From contig NZ_CP046256.1 of the NCBI RefSeq assembly GCF_009720145.1, forward strand, positions 124,001-188,000: a stretch of 64,000 nt of DNA, written 5' to 3'. A model generated the notes under the pieces. The model saw nothing but the letters and a program-made list of their open reading frames with translations. It did not search any database and was not told where the DNA came from. Shown piece by piece: positions 16,277 to 23,170 of the stretch. Within the stretch, counting starts at the first letter, position 1, and every line of letters starts with the position of its first letter. Source of the DNA: Sphingobium sp. CAP-1. Lineage in GTDB: Bacteria; Pseudomonadota; Alphaproteobacteria; Sphingomonadales; Sphingomonadaceae. A program made the position numbers and the translations under genes.

Positions 16277-17674
16277 ATGGCTGATAGTTACGACGTGATT
16301 GTCCTTGGCTCAGGCCCCGGCGGCTATGTCGCCGCGATCCGCGCCGCTCAGCTCAAGTTGAACACGGCGATTGTCGAGCGCGAGAATCTAGGCGGTGTCT
16401 GCCTCAACTGGGGTTGCATACCCACCAAGGCGTTGCTGCGCTCGGCGGAGGTTTTTCGCTACATGCGGCATGCCAAGGATTATGGCCTGGTCGCGGAGAA
16501 GATAACCGCCGATCTGGATGCAGTGGTGAAGCGCTCACGCGGCGTTGCCAGGCAGCTTAATCAGGGTGTCTCGCACCTGATGAAGAAGAACGGGATCGCC
16601 GTTTATATGGGTGAGGGGAAGCTCACCGGCAAAGGGAGGCTTTCTGTCACAGCGCCGGATGGTAAGACCAGTGAGTTGACCGCGAAGAATATTATCATCG
16701 CCACGGGCGCGCGTGCTCGCGATCTGCCGTTCCCGAAAGCCGATGGAAAGCGCGTCTGGACCTATCGCCACGCGATGAACCCGCCGGAAATGCCGAACAA
16801 GCTGCTTGTTATCGGCTCGGGCGCGATCGGCATCGAGTTCGCCAGCTTTTACAACGACATGGGCGCGGAAGTGACAGTCGTCGAGATGCTGGACAGGATC
16901 GTTCCGGTCGAGGATGCAGATGTCTCGACCTTCCTGGAAAAAGCGTTGGTGAAGCAGGGCATGAAGATCTTGACGGGTGCAGGTGTCCAAAAGCTCGATA
17001 TCGGTGCCACCGGCGTAACAGTCGCGATCAAAGCCCGGGATGGCAAACTTGTTTCGGACGAATACAGCCATGTCATCGTGGCAATCGGGATCGTCCCAAA
17101 CACCGAAACCGTTGGGCTTGAGGCACTGGGTGTGAAAACGGAGCGTGGCCACATTGTTACCGATGGCGCATGCCGCACCAATGTCGAGGGAATCTGGGCG
17201 ATCGGAGACGCCACGGCGCCGCCTTGGCTAGCGCACAAGGCCAGCCATGAAGGTGTTATCGCGGCAGAAACCATAGCGGGTCAGCATCCGCACGCAATGG
17301 ACCCCAGGAACATTCCCGGCTGCACCTATTGCCACCCGCAGATCGCTAGTGTCGGCCTCACCGAAACAAATGCGAGGGAAGCAGGTCACGAAGTGAGGAT
17401 TGGCACCTTTCCCTTCATCGGCAATGGCAAGGCTATCGCGCTCGGCGAGCCAGAAGGCTTCGTCAAGACGGTATTTGATGCCCAAACTGGCGAGCTGCTG
17501 GGCGCACACATGGTCGGCCCGGAGGTGACCGAAATGATCCACGGCTTCACCATCGGTCGTACACTGGAAACAACCGAGGCGGAGCTGATGGAAACGGTTT
17601 TTCCGCATCCGACCATTTCCGAAACGATGCATGAAAGCGTGCTTGCTGCCTTCGGGCGCGCAGTCCATATTTAG
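16277..17674 (+). CDS. lpdA: Dihydrolipoamide dehydrogenase (E3)
   Basis: 465-residue flavoprotein that reoxidises the lipoyl groups and makes NADH. The FAD-binding GxGxxG is at the N-terminus (VIVLGSGPGGYVAAIRAAQL), the redox disulfide is in GGVCLNWGCIPTKALL, the NAD-binding loop is VIGSGAIGIEFASFY, and the C-terminal dimerisation motif with the catalytic His-Glu pair is in METVFPHPTISETMHE. Length is normal for the family. It completes the E1-E2-E3 operon, so the cluster can encode a whole PDH complex. Confidence 0.96.
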   Translation: MADSYDVIVLGSGPGGYVAAIRAAQLKLNTAIVERENLGGVCLNWGCIPTKALLRSAEVFRYMRHAKDYGLVAEKITADLDAVVKRSRGVARQLNQGVSHLMKKNGIAVYMGEGKLTGKGRLSVTAPDGKTSELTAKNIIIATGARARDLPFPKADGKRVWTYRHAMNPPEMPNKLLVIGSGAIGIEFASFYNDMGAEVTVVEMLDRIVPVEDADVSTFLEKALVKQGMKILTGAGVQKLDIGATGVTVAIKARDGKLVSDEYSHVIVAIGIVPNTETVGLEALGVKTERGHIVTDGACRTNVEGIWAIGDATAPPWLAHKASHEGVIAAETIAGQHPHAMDPRNIPGCTYCHPQIASVGLTETNAREAGHEVRIGTFPFIGNGKAIALGEPEGFVKTVFDAQTGELLGAHMVGPEVTEMIHGFTIGRTLETTEAELMETVFPHPTISETMHESVLAAFGRAVHI

Positions 17675-17744
17675 GCTATCTTCCATATTTGGGAGAGATC
17701 ATGCCTCCTTCTGCTGCCGAACCACGAGCGGCGAGGCGTCAAGG

Positions 17745-18944
17745 TCAGCTACGTACTCTTGAAAGAACCCGTGCGGCGACATTGCTTCGCACCGCGAGCT
17801 TTCTACCGTAACGTAGCGCGGTTGTCGGTGAACTCCATCGCAGCGCCTGCGCAATGCCGGCTCCGTCCTCTCCGGCGGCGAAGAGGTCCTGGGTCAGGCC
17901 AACGCGCAGCGAATGTGTGGACAGCGCCTGAACCGCATCGGCCAGCTTGCTGGCGCTCAGGTTGACCAGCCCCATTTCGTAGGCGGCACTCGCCACGCGC
18001 CTGTAGATCCCATTGACCCCCTGCCGACTGAGGGCCTCCTTGCCGATGGTGTAGGTCGTTCGGGCCAGTGCCGTTTCCGGATCGGAGCCGCGCGCGCGCC
18101 GGCGATAGACACCAACCCTGCGAAACAGCAGCCCGTCCTCGATCGCGCTTTCGGCCTGCCACAAGGCGACCCTGCGCATCGTCTCGGCCGACAGCCACGC
18201 CCACGCGCCTTCCTGCTCCTGGTCGGTTTTGGAGAAGGGGATGAACAAGGTCGCCGAGCCGTCGTCCTGCGCATCGATATGCGTGGCTTCAACCCTAGTG
18301 AGCTCGCTGACCCGGAGCCCTGCGTCATAGCCGAGCGAAAGCAACGCCGCGTCCCGTAACCCCTGAAGATCGCCGCCACACGCTTCGAGTAGCGCAGCCA
18401 GGGTGAAGCCTTTGGCGGCGTGGTGATCCAGCGCCTTGCCTAACCGCAGAGGCGCAGCCTGACGCTGAAGTGCGCCTCTCTGCCGGCGGATGGCCTTCAG
18501 CGCGGCGCGAACCATCGGGGCGTCGGTCGGCGCGGCGGGCGAGGCCAAGCCCAGCATGCGGTGGACCGAGGCGATGCTGGCGATGCGCCGCGCCAGCGTC
18601 GCGGGCTTCCTGCCTTTGGCGTCCAGCGCGTTTACATAGCGCACCATATCTTCGGGATCGGCTGGCAATGGCCTGCGGCCTTCTTCACCGCACCAGTCGC
18701 GCCAGCAGTCGAGATCGGCGGCTATCGCCGCCTTCGTCGCGTCGGCCATCGCCGCCAGGGTCGTCTCGAGACCGAGCTGACTGATCGGCGGTAGATCGGT
18801 CGGAATGATTTCCCCGATCGTGCGCAGCAGCCGCACATCGACGGATTCGGCGTCTGTCTTGCGCGATCGTGTCGGCAGAGCAGTGTCGTTCGTCCTGACG
18901 ACGATGATTTCCATGGGGGAGGATTTGGTGGAACTCTCGGTCAT
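17745..18944 (-). CDS. Tyrosine recombinase / integrase
   Basis: 399 residues. An N-terminal SAM-like core-binding domain (about 60-170) is followed by a catalytic domain with the family residues: Arg in DAGLRVSELTRV, His and Arg in LSTHSLRVGLTQDL, Trp in place of the second His in QALRWSSP, and the nucleophile Tyr in ALRYGRKLAV (about residue 379). A Trp at that position is seen in other tyrosine recombinases (XerD-like and Cre-like). It lies immediately 3' of lpdA in opposite orientation, and is divergent from a 56-residue gene. It may resolve plasmid multimers or mark a former integrative unit; which one cannot be told here. Confidence 0.88.
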   Translation of the reverse strand: MTESSTKSSPMEIIVVRTNDTALPTRSRKTDAESVDVRLLRTIGEIIPTDLPPISQLGLETTLAAMADATKAAIAADLDCWRDWCGEEGRRPLPADPEDMVRYVNALDAKGRKPATLARRIASIASVHRMLGLASPAAPTDAPMVRAALKAIRRQRGALQRQAAPLRLGKALDHHAAKGFTLAALLEACGGDLQGLRDAALLSLGYDAGLRVSELTRVEATHIDAQDDGSATLFIPFSKTDQEQEGAWAWLSAETMRRVALWQAESAIEDGLLFRRVGVYRRRARGSDPETALARTTYTIGKEALSRQGVNGIYRRVASAAYEMGLVNLSASKLADAVQALSTHSLRVGLTQDLFAAGEDGAGIAQALRWSSPTTALRYGRKLAVRSNVAARVLSRVRS

Positions 18945-18971
18945 CGTTCGCTATATGTCTTCCCGGAGGAT

Positions 18972-19142
18972 ATGATGCAGCTCAACTCGGCAAAAGCTCT
19001 GGCCCTTGGCCGGGAGGTCCGCGAAACCTTCGGCAGCTGGAAGAAGGCACGCGAGGCGGCCGTCCAGCGCGATGGCGTCTATGTCATCGATCGGGCGAAG
19101 ATTCGTGCTGAAAAGGCCAAGAAGCTCGCCAAGACGGCCTGA
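18972..19142 (+). CDS. Small basic protein, 56 residues
   Basis: A short gene starting at ATG 18972 (or 18975), behind GGAGGA (18965-18970), and ending seven bases before the membrane-protein gene. The product is helical and very basic: GREVRETFGSWKKAREAAVQ in the middle and KIRAEKAKKLAKTA at the end. No family is recognised. Good ribosome-binding site, tight spacing to the next gene and divergence from the integrase support a real gene that forms an operon with its right-hand neighbour. Confidence 0.55.
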   Translation: MMQLNSAKALALGREVRETFGSWKKAREAAVQRDGVYVIDRAKIRAEKAKKLAKTA

Positions 19143-19148
19143 TCTCGA

Positions 19149-19883
19149 ATGACATTCGGCTACGCGCTGCTTGGCGCTCTGGTTCTTCTGCTTCCCGGGT
19201 TTGCGGGTTATTTCGGTCTTCGTATTGGCGAGGCGAGTGATTTTGTGTCGCCGCGGCCCGACCGGCCCAATTCCAATCTCACCATTTTCCTGATTGTGCT
19301 GCTGGCGCTCGCTGCGCACACCGCCGGGGCGGGAATTTTTGCCTTCAACGAAGCGATAGCGGCGTGGAAGCCGCTGATCTCGCTTCCCTATGATCCCAAT
19401 CCCTACAAGGCACTTCTGTCCGGCCAGGTCCCATCGGGGCTTTCCGCGCTCGCAATCGAACTGGAACTGCTGTTCTGCCTGGCGCTTTCCTTTGGGACCG
19501 GCTGGGTCTGCGAGAGAATGGCGCGCGCCAAGCCGATTACGACCCGAACCGCGCCCTTGCGCTTCGGATGGCTCCTGCCGATCGTCGAGAAGGTCGAGGC
19601 CGGTGGCCATGTCGCGGTCGGTTATGTGCGCACGACGAGCGGCCACAACGGTGCCTGGGTCGCCTATGAAGGCAGCATCCGGCGCCTGACGCTCGACGAT
19701 GACGACGGAATCCGCATGGTGGTGCTCGAGCAGTGCGATCGCTTCATTGTCCGGATGACGGACGACAAGATCGAGCGGGTCGACATGGACAGCGCGCCGA
19801 TCGCCATGATGCATCTTGCCGCCGACCAGATCGCCGATTTCGCAATCGAACTGTTCGAGGTTCCCGAGATCGGCGCTGACTGA
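19149..19883 (+). CDS. Integral membrane protein, DUF6338-like
   Basis: 244 residues. Three membrane helices are visible: residues 4-24 (YALLGALVLLLPGFAGYFGL), about 45-65 (LTIFLIVLLALAAHTAGAG) and about 103-120 (IELELLFCLALSFGTGW). The C-terminal half, from about 140, is soluble and beta-rich, with GYVRTTSGHNGAWVAYEG and many acidic residues, resembling a small cytoplasmic SH3-like domain. The layout resembles DUF6338 membrane proteins, which are often near mobile genes, but the match is tentative. It is co-oriented with the 56-residue gene and probably co-transcribed. Confidence 0.6.
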   Translation: MTFGYALLGALVLLLPGFAGYFGLRIGEASDFVSPRPDRPNSNLTIFLIVLLALAAHTAGAGIFAFNEAIAAWKPLISLPYDPNPYKALLSGQVPSGLSALAIELELLFCLALSFGTGWVCERMARAKPITTRTAPLRFGWLLPIVEKVEAGGHVAVGYVRTTSGHNGAWVAYEGSIRRLTLDDDDGIRMVVLEQCDRFIVRMTDDKIERVDMDSAPIAMMHLAADQIADFAIELFEVPEIGAD

Positions 19884-20186
19884 GGCGAGCGGCGGCGTTC
19901 TGCTCAAAACATGCGGCACAAGGCGCGACACATCTGTGCCGCATGGTTTTTCCCCGTTCGTCATCATCCGCAAAATTTGCCCTTCCCTGCCGTTCCAGCA
20001 GCCCTGTACTTACCATAATCTCCCATTATGGTAAGTGAGAAAATCACGCGGGGAGGGCGGTTTACGCGGAGAATCGGCCTTGCACATCCCGCCTGGCCGG
20101 ATAGCGGATTGGCGCCGTTCTTGTTTTGATAACGCCGAAGCGCTATATGCGCTGAACGATCCACGAGATCATGGTACAGGTTAGAA
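19884..20186. other. Intergenic region before the AbiEii-like pair
   Basis: About 300 bases, locally AT-richer, holding the 12-bp palindrome at 20008-20036. No gene is visible. It should contain the promoter of the downstream toxin-antitoxin-like pair. Confidence 0.4.
20008..20036. promoter_or_regulatory. 12-bp palindrome, operator candidate
   Basis: ACTTACCATAAT (20008-20019) and ATTATGGTAAGT (20025-20036) are perfect reverse complements with the five-base centre CTCCC. No T-run follows. The AT-rich arms and short spacer suit a dimeric repressor; the site lies about 150 bases upstream of the AbiEii-like pair. Confidence 0.55.
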
Positions 20187-20450
20187 ATGGCAAAGGCGGT
20201 AAGCTTGGTGTTGGCGACGGTGAACGCTCCTTATGGGGCGAACCTTTCCGCGCATCAACTCGCTGCGCTGATCGCCGACCCAAAGAGCGCGAGCGATTTC
20301 AACGCGCCCGTGTTTTCCTTCTTCTCGGAAGTAAGCCCGGCTCTGCAGCTGCAGTTCGTCGAGGAAATGGGTGTCGACGCCGACAAGGTCTGCGCGGTCG
20401 CCGACCAGTTCTCCCACCTCTCGGGCTACGCGCTCCCGCTGGCGGCGTAA
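20187..20450 (+). CDS. Partner protein of AbiEii-like toxin, 87 residues
   Basis: A small gene three bases before the nucleotidyltransferase gene, so almost certainly its operon partner. The protein is mainly helical and hydrophobic-acidic (AHQLAALIADPKSASDF, then EVSPALQLQFVEEMGVDADK) with no helix-turn-helix of the usual AbiEi type, which is larger. It could be an unfamiliar antitoxin or a regulatory subunit. I do not recognise the family. The start ATG at 20187 has only a weak Shine-Dalgarno. Confidence 0.6.
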   Translation: MAKAVSLVLATVNAPYGANLSAHQLAALIADPKSASDFNAPVFSFFSEVSPALQLQFVEEMGVDADKVCAVADQFSHLSGYALPLAA

Positions 20451-20453
20451 CGC

Positions 20454-21128
20454 ATGGTCGAGCGCGGCCCAAGCCAGTGGCCGGTCCTGTTCGATCTTGC
20501 GATGGAAATCTTCGCCCAATTCGAGGAGAACGTCGGCTTCGTGCCCTCGTGGAGCTTCGGCGGCGGGACGGCGCTCATGCTCCAGATCGATCATCGTGAA
20601 AGCCACGACATCGATATCTTCCTTGATGATCCGCAAATCCTGCCTTTTCTCAATCCAGAGATCCAGGATTTCGCAATGACCCGTCGGCCGGACGAATATA
20701 AGAGCGACGGGACGCAGGCGCTCAAACTCGCCTTTGACGAACTGGGTGAGATCGACTTCATTTGTTCGTCCGCCATCCTCGATGTTTCCAGTGAGCGCCA
20801 CGATGTGAGGGGGCGGACGGTCGACCTTGAAACTCCGGCCGAGATTGCAGCGAAGAAAGTTTACTTCCGGGGCTGGAACTTGCAGCCACGCGACATGTTC
20901 GATCTTGCTGCCATCGCCGAGCACCATGGTGACGACTATGTCGTGTCAGCATTGCGTGAATGCGGCCATGAGCGATGCCGCAAGGCGCTGGAAGTCGTCG
21001 AGAAGGTCAACCCGAAGGCTGTCGAGACGGTGATTGGCCAGCTGCTGTACAGGGAAAAGAACAGCCATCTGGTCGCAGAGGCGCAGGCGATTACGCACCG
21101 AATTTTAGGGGCTTCACTTTCCGATTAA
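20454..21128 (+). CDS. AbiEii-like nucleotidyltransferase (type IV toxin family)
   Basis: 224 residues with the nucleotidyltransferase signature of AbiEii/AbiGii proteins: WSFGGGTALMLQIDHRESHD followed by IDIFLDD, giving the GG...HR.S.DID pattern that coordinates metal and nucleotide. A later EIDFICSSAIL contains the third acidic position, and ETPAEIAAKKVYFRG matches the family's C-terminal conserved lysines. In known systems the toxin blocks growth, for example by modifying tRNA, and can protect against phage. The family has many non-toxic members, so function is inferred. Its 3' end overlaps the convergent frameshifted gene by four bases. Confidence 0.8.
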   Translation: MVERGPSQWPVLFDLAMEIFAQFEENVGFVPSWSFGGGTALMLQIDHRESHDIDIFLDDPQILPFLNPEIQDFAMTRRPDEYKSDGTQALKLAFDELGEIDFICSSAILDVSSERHDVRGRTVDLETPAEIAAKKVYFRGWNLQPRDMFDLAAIAEHHGDDYVVSALRECGHERCRKALEVVEKVNPKAVETVIGQLLYREKNSHLVAEAQAITHRILGASLSD

Positions 21129-21552
21129 GACGGTCGCAGCACGGGCGCGAGGAGCCGTTCGGCACGAGCCGAACCGTATTCCTTCACCGCACGCGCGAGC
21201 TGCGCGCTATTCATCTCCCCTGCCTTGGCAAGCGCACGCGGCAGGATGGCCACCTTGTCCTCGGGCAGCCTGTCGATGTTATGGAGGAGGTCGACAAGCA
21301 GGACTTCCTTGGACAGCCGCCTGGGCACCGACGGCCGCATCCGGAAATCGTACATCCGGCCATCCAGTTTGAACCGGCCATGGCGTTTGCGATTATAGAC
21401 CACGGGCTCGTTGTGGAGCTGGGTCGTGCACACGCCAAGCCCATTGAATGCGCTTGGAGAGACCAGCAGGAACCGATCGTCGCCGAGAAATGTGAAGCTG
21501 CGATCCTACCGCGCCGCAGCCGCTCGAGGCTGAGCGTGTGCGCCTCGTACAT
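21125..21552 (-). pseudogene. Frameshifted hypothetical gene (about 142 residues if restored)
   Basis: The frame from ATG 21552 begins MYEAHTLSLERLRRGRIA and then runs into a non-coding-like stretch. From about 21500 a different frame continues with well-formed protein: FTFLGDDRFLLVSPSAFNGL, then QLHNEPVVYNRKRHGRFKLD, down to 21125. That second frame is closed upstream by a TAG at 21506-21508 and has no good start, so one indel near 21495-21505 appears to have split a single gene. The restored product ends in a helical segment (MNSAQLARAVKEYGSARAER). No family can be named with confidence. A sequencing error or programmed shift cannot be excluded. Confidence 0.6.
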
Positions 21553-22120
21553 AAGGCTGCCGCCGGTTTTCGCTGGTCACGATGCTCGGCTGAAGCGCGG
21601 CGCGGACCGCATCCGTGACCGTATAGACCGCATGACGCTGCGCACCGCGGTTCTCATGGTCCACGAAAAAGCCCTGGTAATGCCGTCTGATCAGTCCTGC
21701 CTTCACCAACTCCGACACCGCCCGGCTGATCGCCGTCATGCCGGTTTCGCGGATGCGCTCGCTGAGTTCCGCGTCGACGCGGCGCGCGGCCTCCACCGGA
21801 TCGCCCGGCAATTCTCCTTTGGCTGCGAGCGCAGCCCGGACCTTATCGGCGGTGGCCCGGCGCTGGTGGTGACGCGCGCCGCTCGGCGCAATCGCCGCGG
21901 CCAGCCATTCGCGGATGGGCACCAGAACCTCGCCTTCTCGAACCAGAGGCCCCGCCTCCCCGTTCGTCCGGGCGGCCCTGGCGATGAGATCGAGCACCAT
22001 GAAGGTGTAGCGCGGCCGACCCGAGTGCTCCGCGATGATGCGCACGATATCCGGCAGGCCAACTACTGGTGCTGGCGCCGGGGTTGGGATCGATGGCGCG
22101 AAGAGATCGAACTGAAGCAT
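21506..22120 (-). CDS. Winged-helix-type regulator or replication-like protein, 204 residues
   Basis: ATG 22120 (protein beginning MLQFDLFAPSIPTP) is chosen because the longer frame from 22198 has poor codon composition; neither has a clear ribosome-binding site. The C-terminal part contains a winged-helix pattern (MTAISRAVSELVKAGLIRRH, then GFFVDHENRGAQRHAVYTVT) and the N-terminal part a possible second helical DNA-binding segment. Similar two-domain layouts occur in plasmid replication or copy-control proteins and in transcription regulators; I cannot choose between them. The 3' end overlaps the frameshifted gene, which it may once have been coupled to. A palindrome lies upstream of its start. 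Confidence 0.55.
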   Translation of the reverse strand: MLQFDLFAPSIPTPAPAPVVGLPDIVRIIAEHSGRPRYTFMVLDLIARAARTNGEAGPLVREGEVLVPIREWLAAAIAPSGARHHQRRATADKVRAALAAKGELPGDPVEAARRVDAELSERIRETGMTAISRAVSELVKAGLIRRHYQGFFVDHENRGAQRHAVYTVTDAVRAALQPSIVTSENRRQPYVRGAHAQPRAAAAR

Positions 22121-22202
22121 GGAACGAATCAAGCACAAAGCACGACTCTTGTGAATCCCCCAATCGCTCACAGAAACGACCGAAAGACGTTTTGCCATCC
22201 GT

Positions 22203-22240
22203 GTCACTTTACCCGACCGGTACCTGAAGGGTAAAGTGAC
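22203..22240. promoter_or_regulatory. 12-bp inverted repeat, operator or iteron-like
   Basis: GTCACTTTACCC (22203-22214) and GGGTAAAGTGAC (22229-22240) are perfect reverse complements with 14 bases between. They lie just upstream of the minus-strand winged-helix gene and 30 bases from the operator of the plus-strand operon. Only two copies exist, so an iteron array is unlikely. Confidence 0.55.
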
Positions 22241-22269
22241 GCAGCCGTCATTGATCGATGCATCTGCCC

Positions 22270-22311
22270 CGTGGCCACAATCATTGACATTTTGTGGCCA
22301 CGCCCTATAAC
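22270..22311 (+). promoter_or_regulatory. Promoter inside a palindromic operator for the Phd-PIN-patatin operon
   Basis: TTGACA (22284-22289) and TATAAC (22306-22311) are 16 bases apart, the best sigma-70-type promoter in the window. The arms CGTGGCCACAA (22270-22280) and TTGTGGCCACG (22292-22302) are perfect reverse complements, one on each side of the -35 and reaching into the spacer; each contains the 8-bp palindrome GTGGCCAC. This is the layout of an autoregulated toxin-antitoxin promoter. The predicted start point lies about 25 bases before ATG 22342. Confidence 0.75.
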
Positions 22312-22341
22312 CATCGTCATTGGCAGCGAAGGTTGGTTGGT

Positions 22342-22743
22342 ATGGACGTGCAGCTTCTAGCCGGAATCGAGAGGATCTGCTCCCTTCCAGAGCATCAGCT
22401 AGAGGTTGAACTCGGCAAACTGCTCGAAGGTCGGGCTCCGATGGCCACTATCACCATTCGCGCCGCGCGTGACAGCTTCACCAAGCTGCTTGCGCGTGCG
22501 CGTGACGGATCGGTTCAGCTTGTCGGCAAAGACAAGGGAGAGCAGACCGTGATCCTCTCGGTTGCGGCTTTGGCGAATGTCATTAAGGCAGCCGCTGGCG
22601 GTATTTCCGCCGGAGAATTTCTTGCCGCCACGCAGTTCCAGCCGTCACGCGGAAAGCTCGTCCATGTCGAGAGCGACGACGACAGCAGCCAGGAATTCAC
22701 TGTCCGATCCGGAGAAGCTTCCTGGCAGCAGGCCAGCGCCTAA
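22342..22743 (+). CDS. Phd/YefM-like antitoxin-type protein
   Basis: 133 residues from ATG 22342, which fits the promoter at 22284-22311. Residues about 34-80 match the Phd/YefM DNA-binding pattern: ATITIRAARDSFTKLLARAR, then GEQTVILSVAALANVI. The first 33 residues (LLAGIERICSLPEHQLEVEL) are an extension not usual in Phd; an internal ATG at 22441 would give a standard-sized 100-residue protein. The C-terminal tail is acidic and likely disordered, as in antitoxins that wrap their partner. The gene is six bases before the PIN-like gene. Role inferred: operator-binding repressor and neutraliser of the downstream proteins. Confidence 0.75.
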   Translation: MDVQLLAGIERICSLPEHQLEVELGKLLEGRAPMATITIRAARDSFTKLLARARDGSVQLVGKDKGEQTVILSVAALANVIKAAAGGISAGEFLAATQFQPSRGKLVHVESDDDSSQEFTVRSGEASWQQASA

Positions 22744-22749
22744 GCGGCC

Positions 22750-23169
22750 ATGTATCTTCTTTCGACCCAATGCCTGCTTGACCGGATCACGGGTCAGGCG
22801 CCGGCCTCGATCGATGCGCTGCCTGCCCGAGAGATCCACCTGAGCGCGGTTTCCCTCGGGCAGGCGCTGCTGGCCATCGAGCAAAGCCCGGCGGGTGAAC
22901 GCCAAGGCCACCGCGATGCGCTGCGCGGCTATGTCGGCATGGTGCGCAGCTTCGATAATATCGTGCCGTTCGACGAAAAGGCCGCCATGCTGTGGCCTGG
23001 TCTGCGGGCTCAGAAGCTGATCGCCACCAACCCGGCCGGTGCCGTGATCCCGGTCAGCGAGGCGACGACGATGGTCGTTGCCTCGGCTCTCGCTACCAAT
23101 CTTGTCTTCGTCGACTATCCGCAGCCCTACCATAGCGGCGTCAGCGGGCTGACGGTGGTGAACCCTTGA
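22750..23169 (+). CDS. PIN-fold VapC-like protein lacking catalytic acids
   Basis: 139 residues that follow the VapC outline: an N-terminal strand MYLLSTQCLLDRITG where VapC has DTN, the segment HLSAVSLGQALLAIEQ where VapC has LGEL, the IPVSEATTMVVASAL helix where VapC has IPxxDAxIAAxAL, and the end LTVVNP. The metal-binding acids are replaced: Ser for the first Asp, Gln for Glu, Glu for the third, and no Asp-Phe pair near the end. It is therefore unlikely to cut RNA. It starts six bases after the Phd-like gene and stops one base before the patatin gene, so it is translated with both. Confidence 0.7.
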   Translation: MYLLSTQCLLDRITGQAPASIDALPAREIHLSAVSLGQALLAIEQSPAGERQGHRDALRGYVGMVRSFDNIVPFDEKAAMLWPGLRAQKLIATNPAGAVIPVSEATTMVVASALATNLVFVDYPQPYHSGVSGLTVVNP

Positions 23170-23170
23170 T

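Noticed and set aside
22203..22302. Iteron-type replication origin
   Set aside because: Only two different inverted repeats are found, no array of direct repeats, and no confirmed replication initiator gene.
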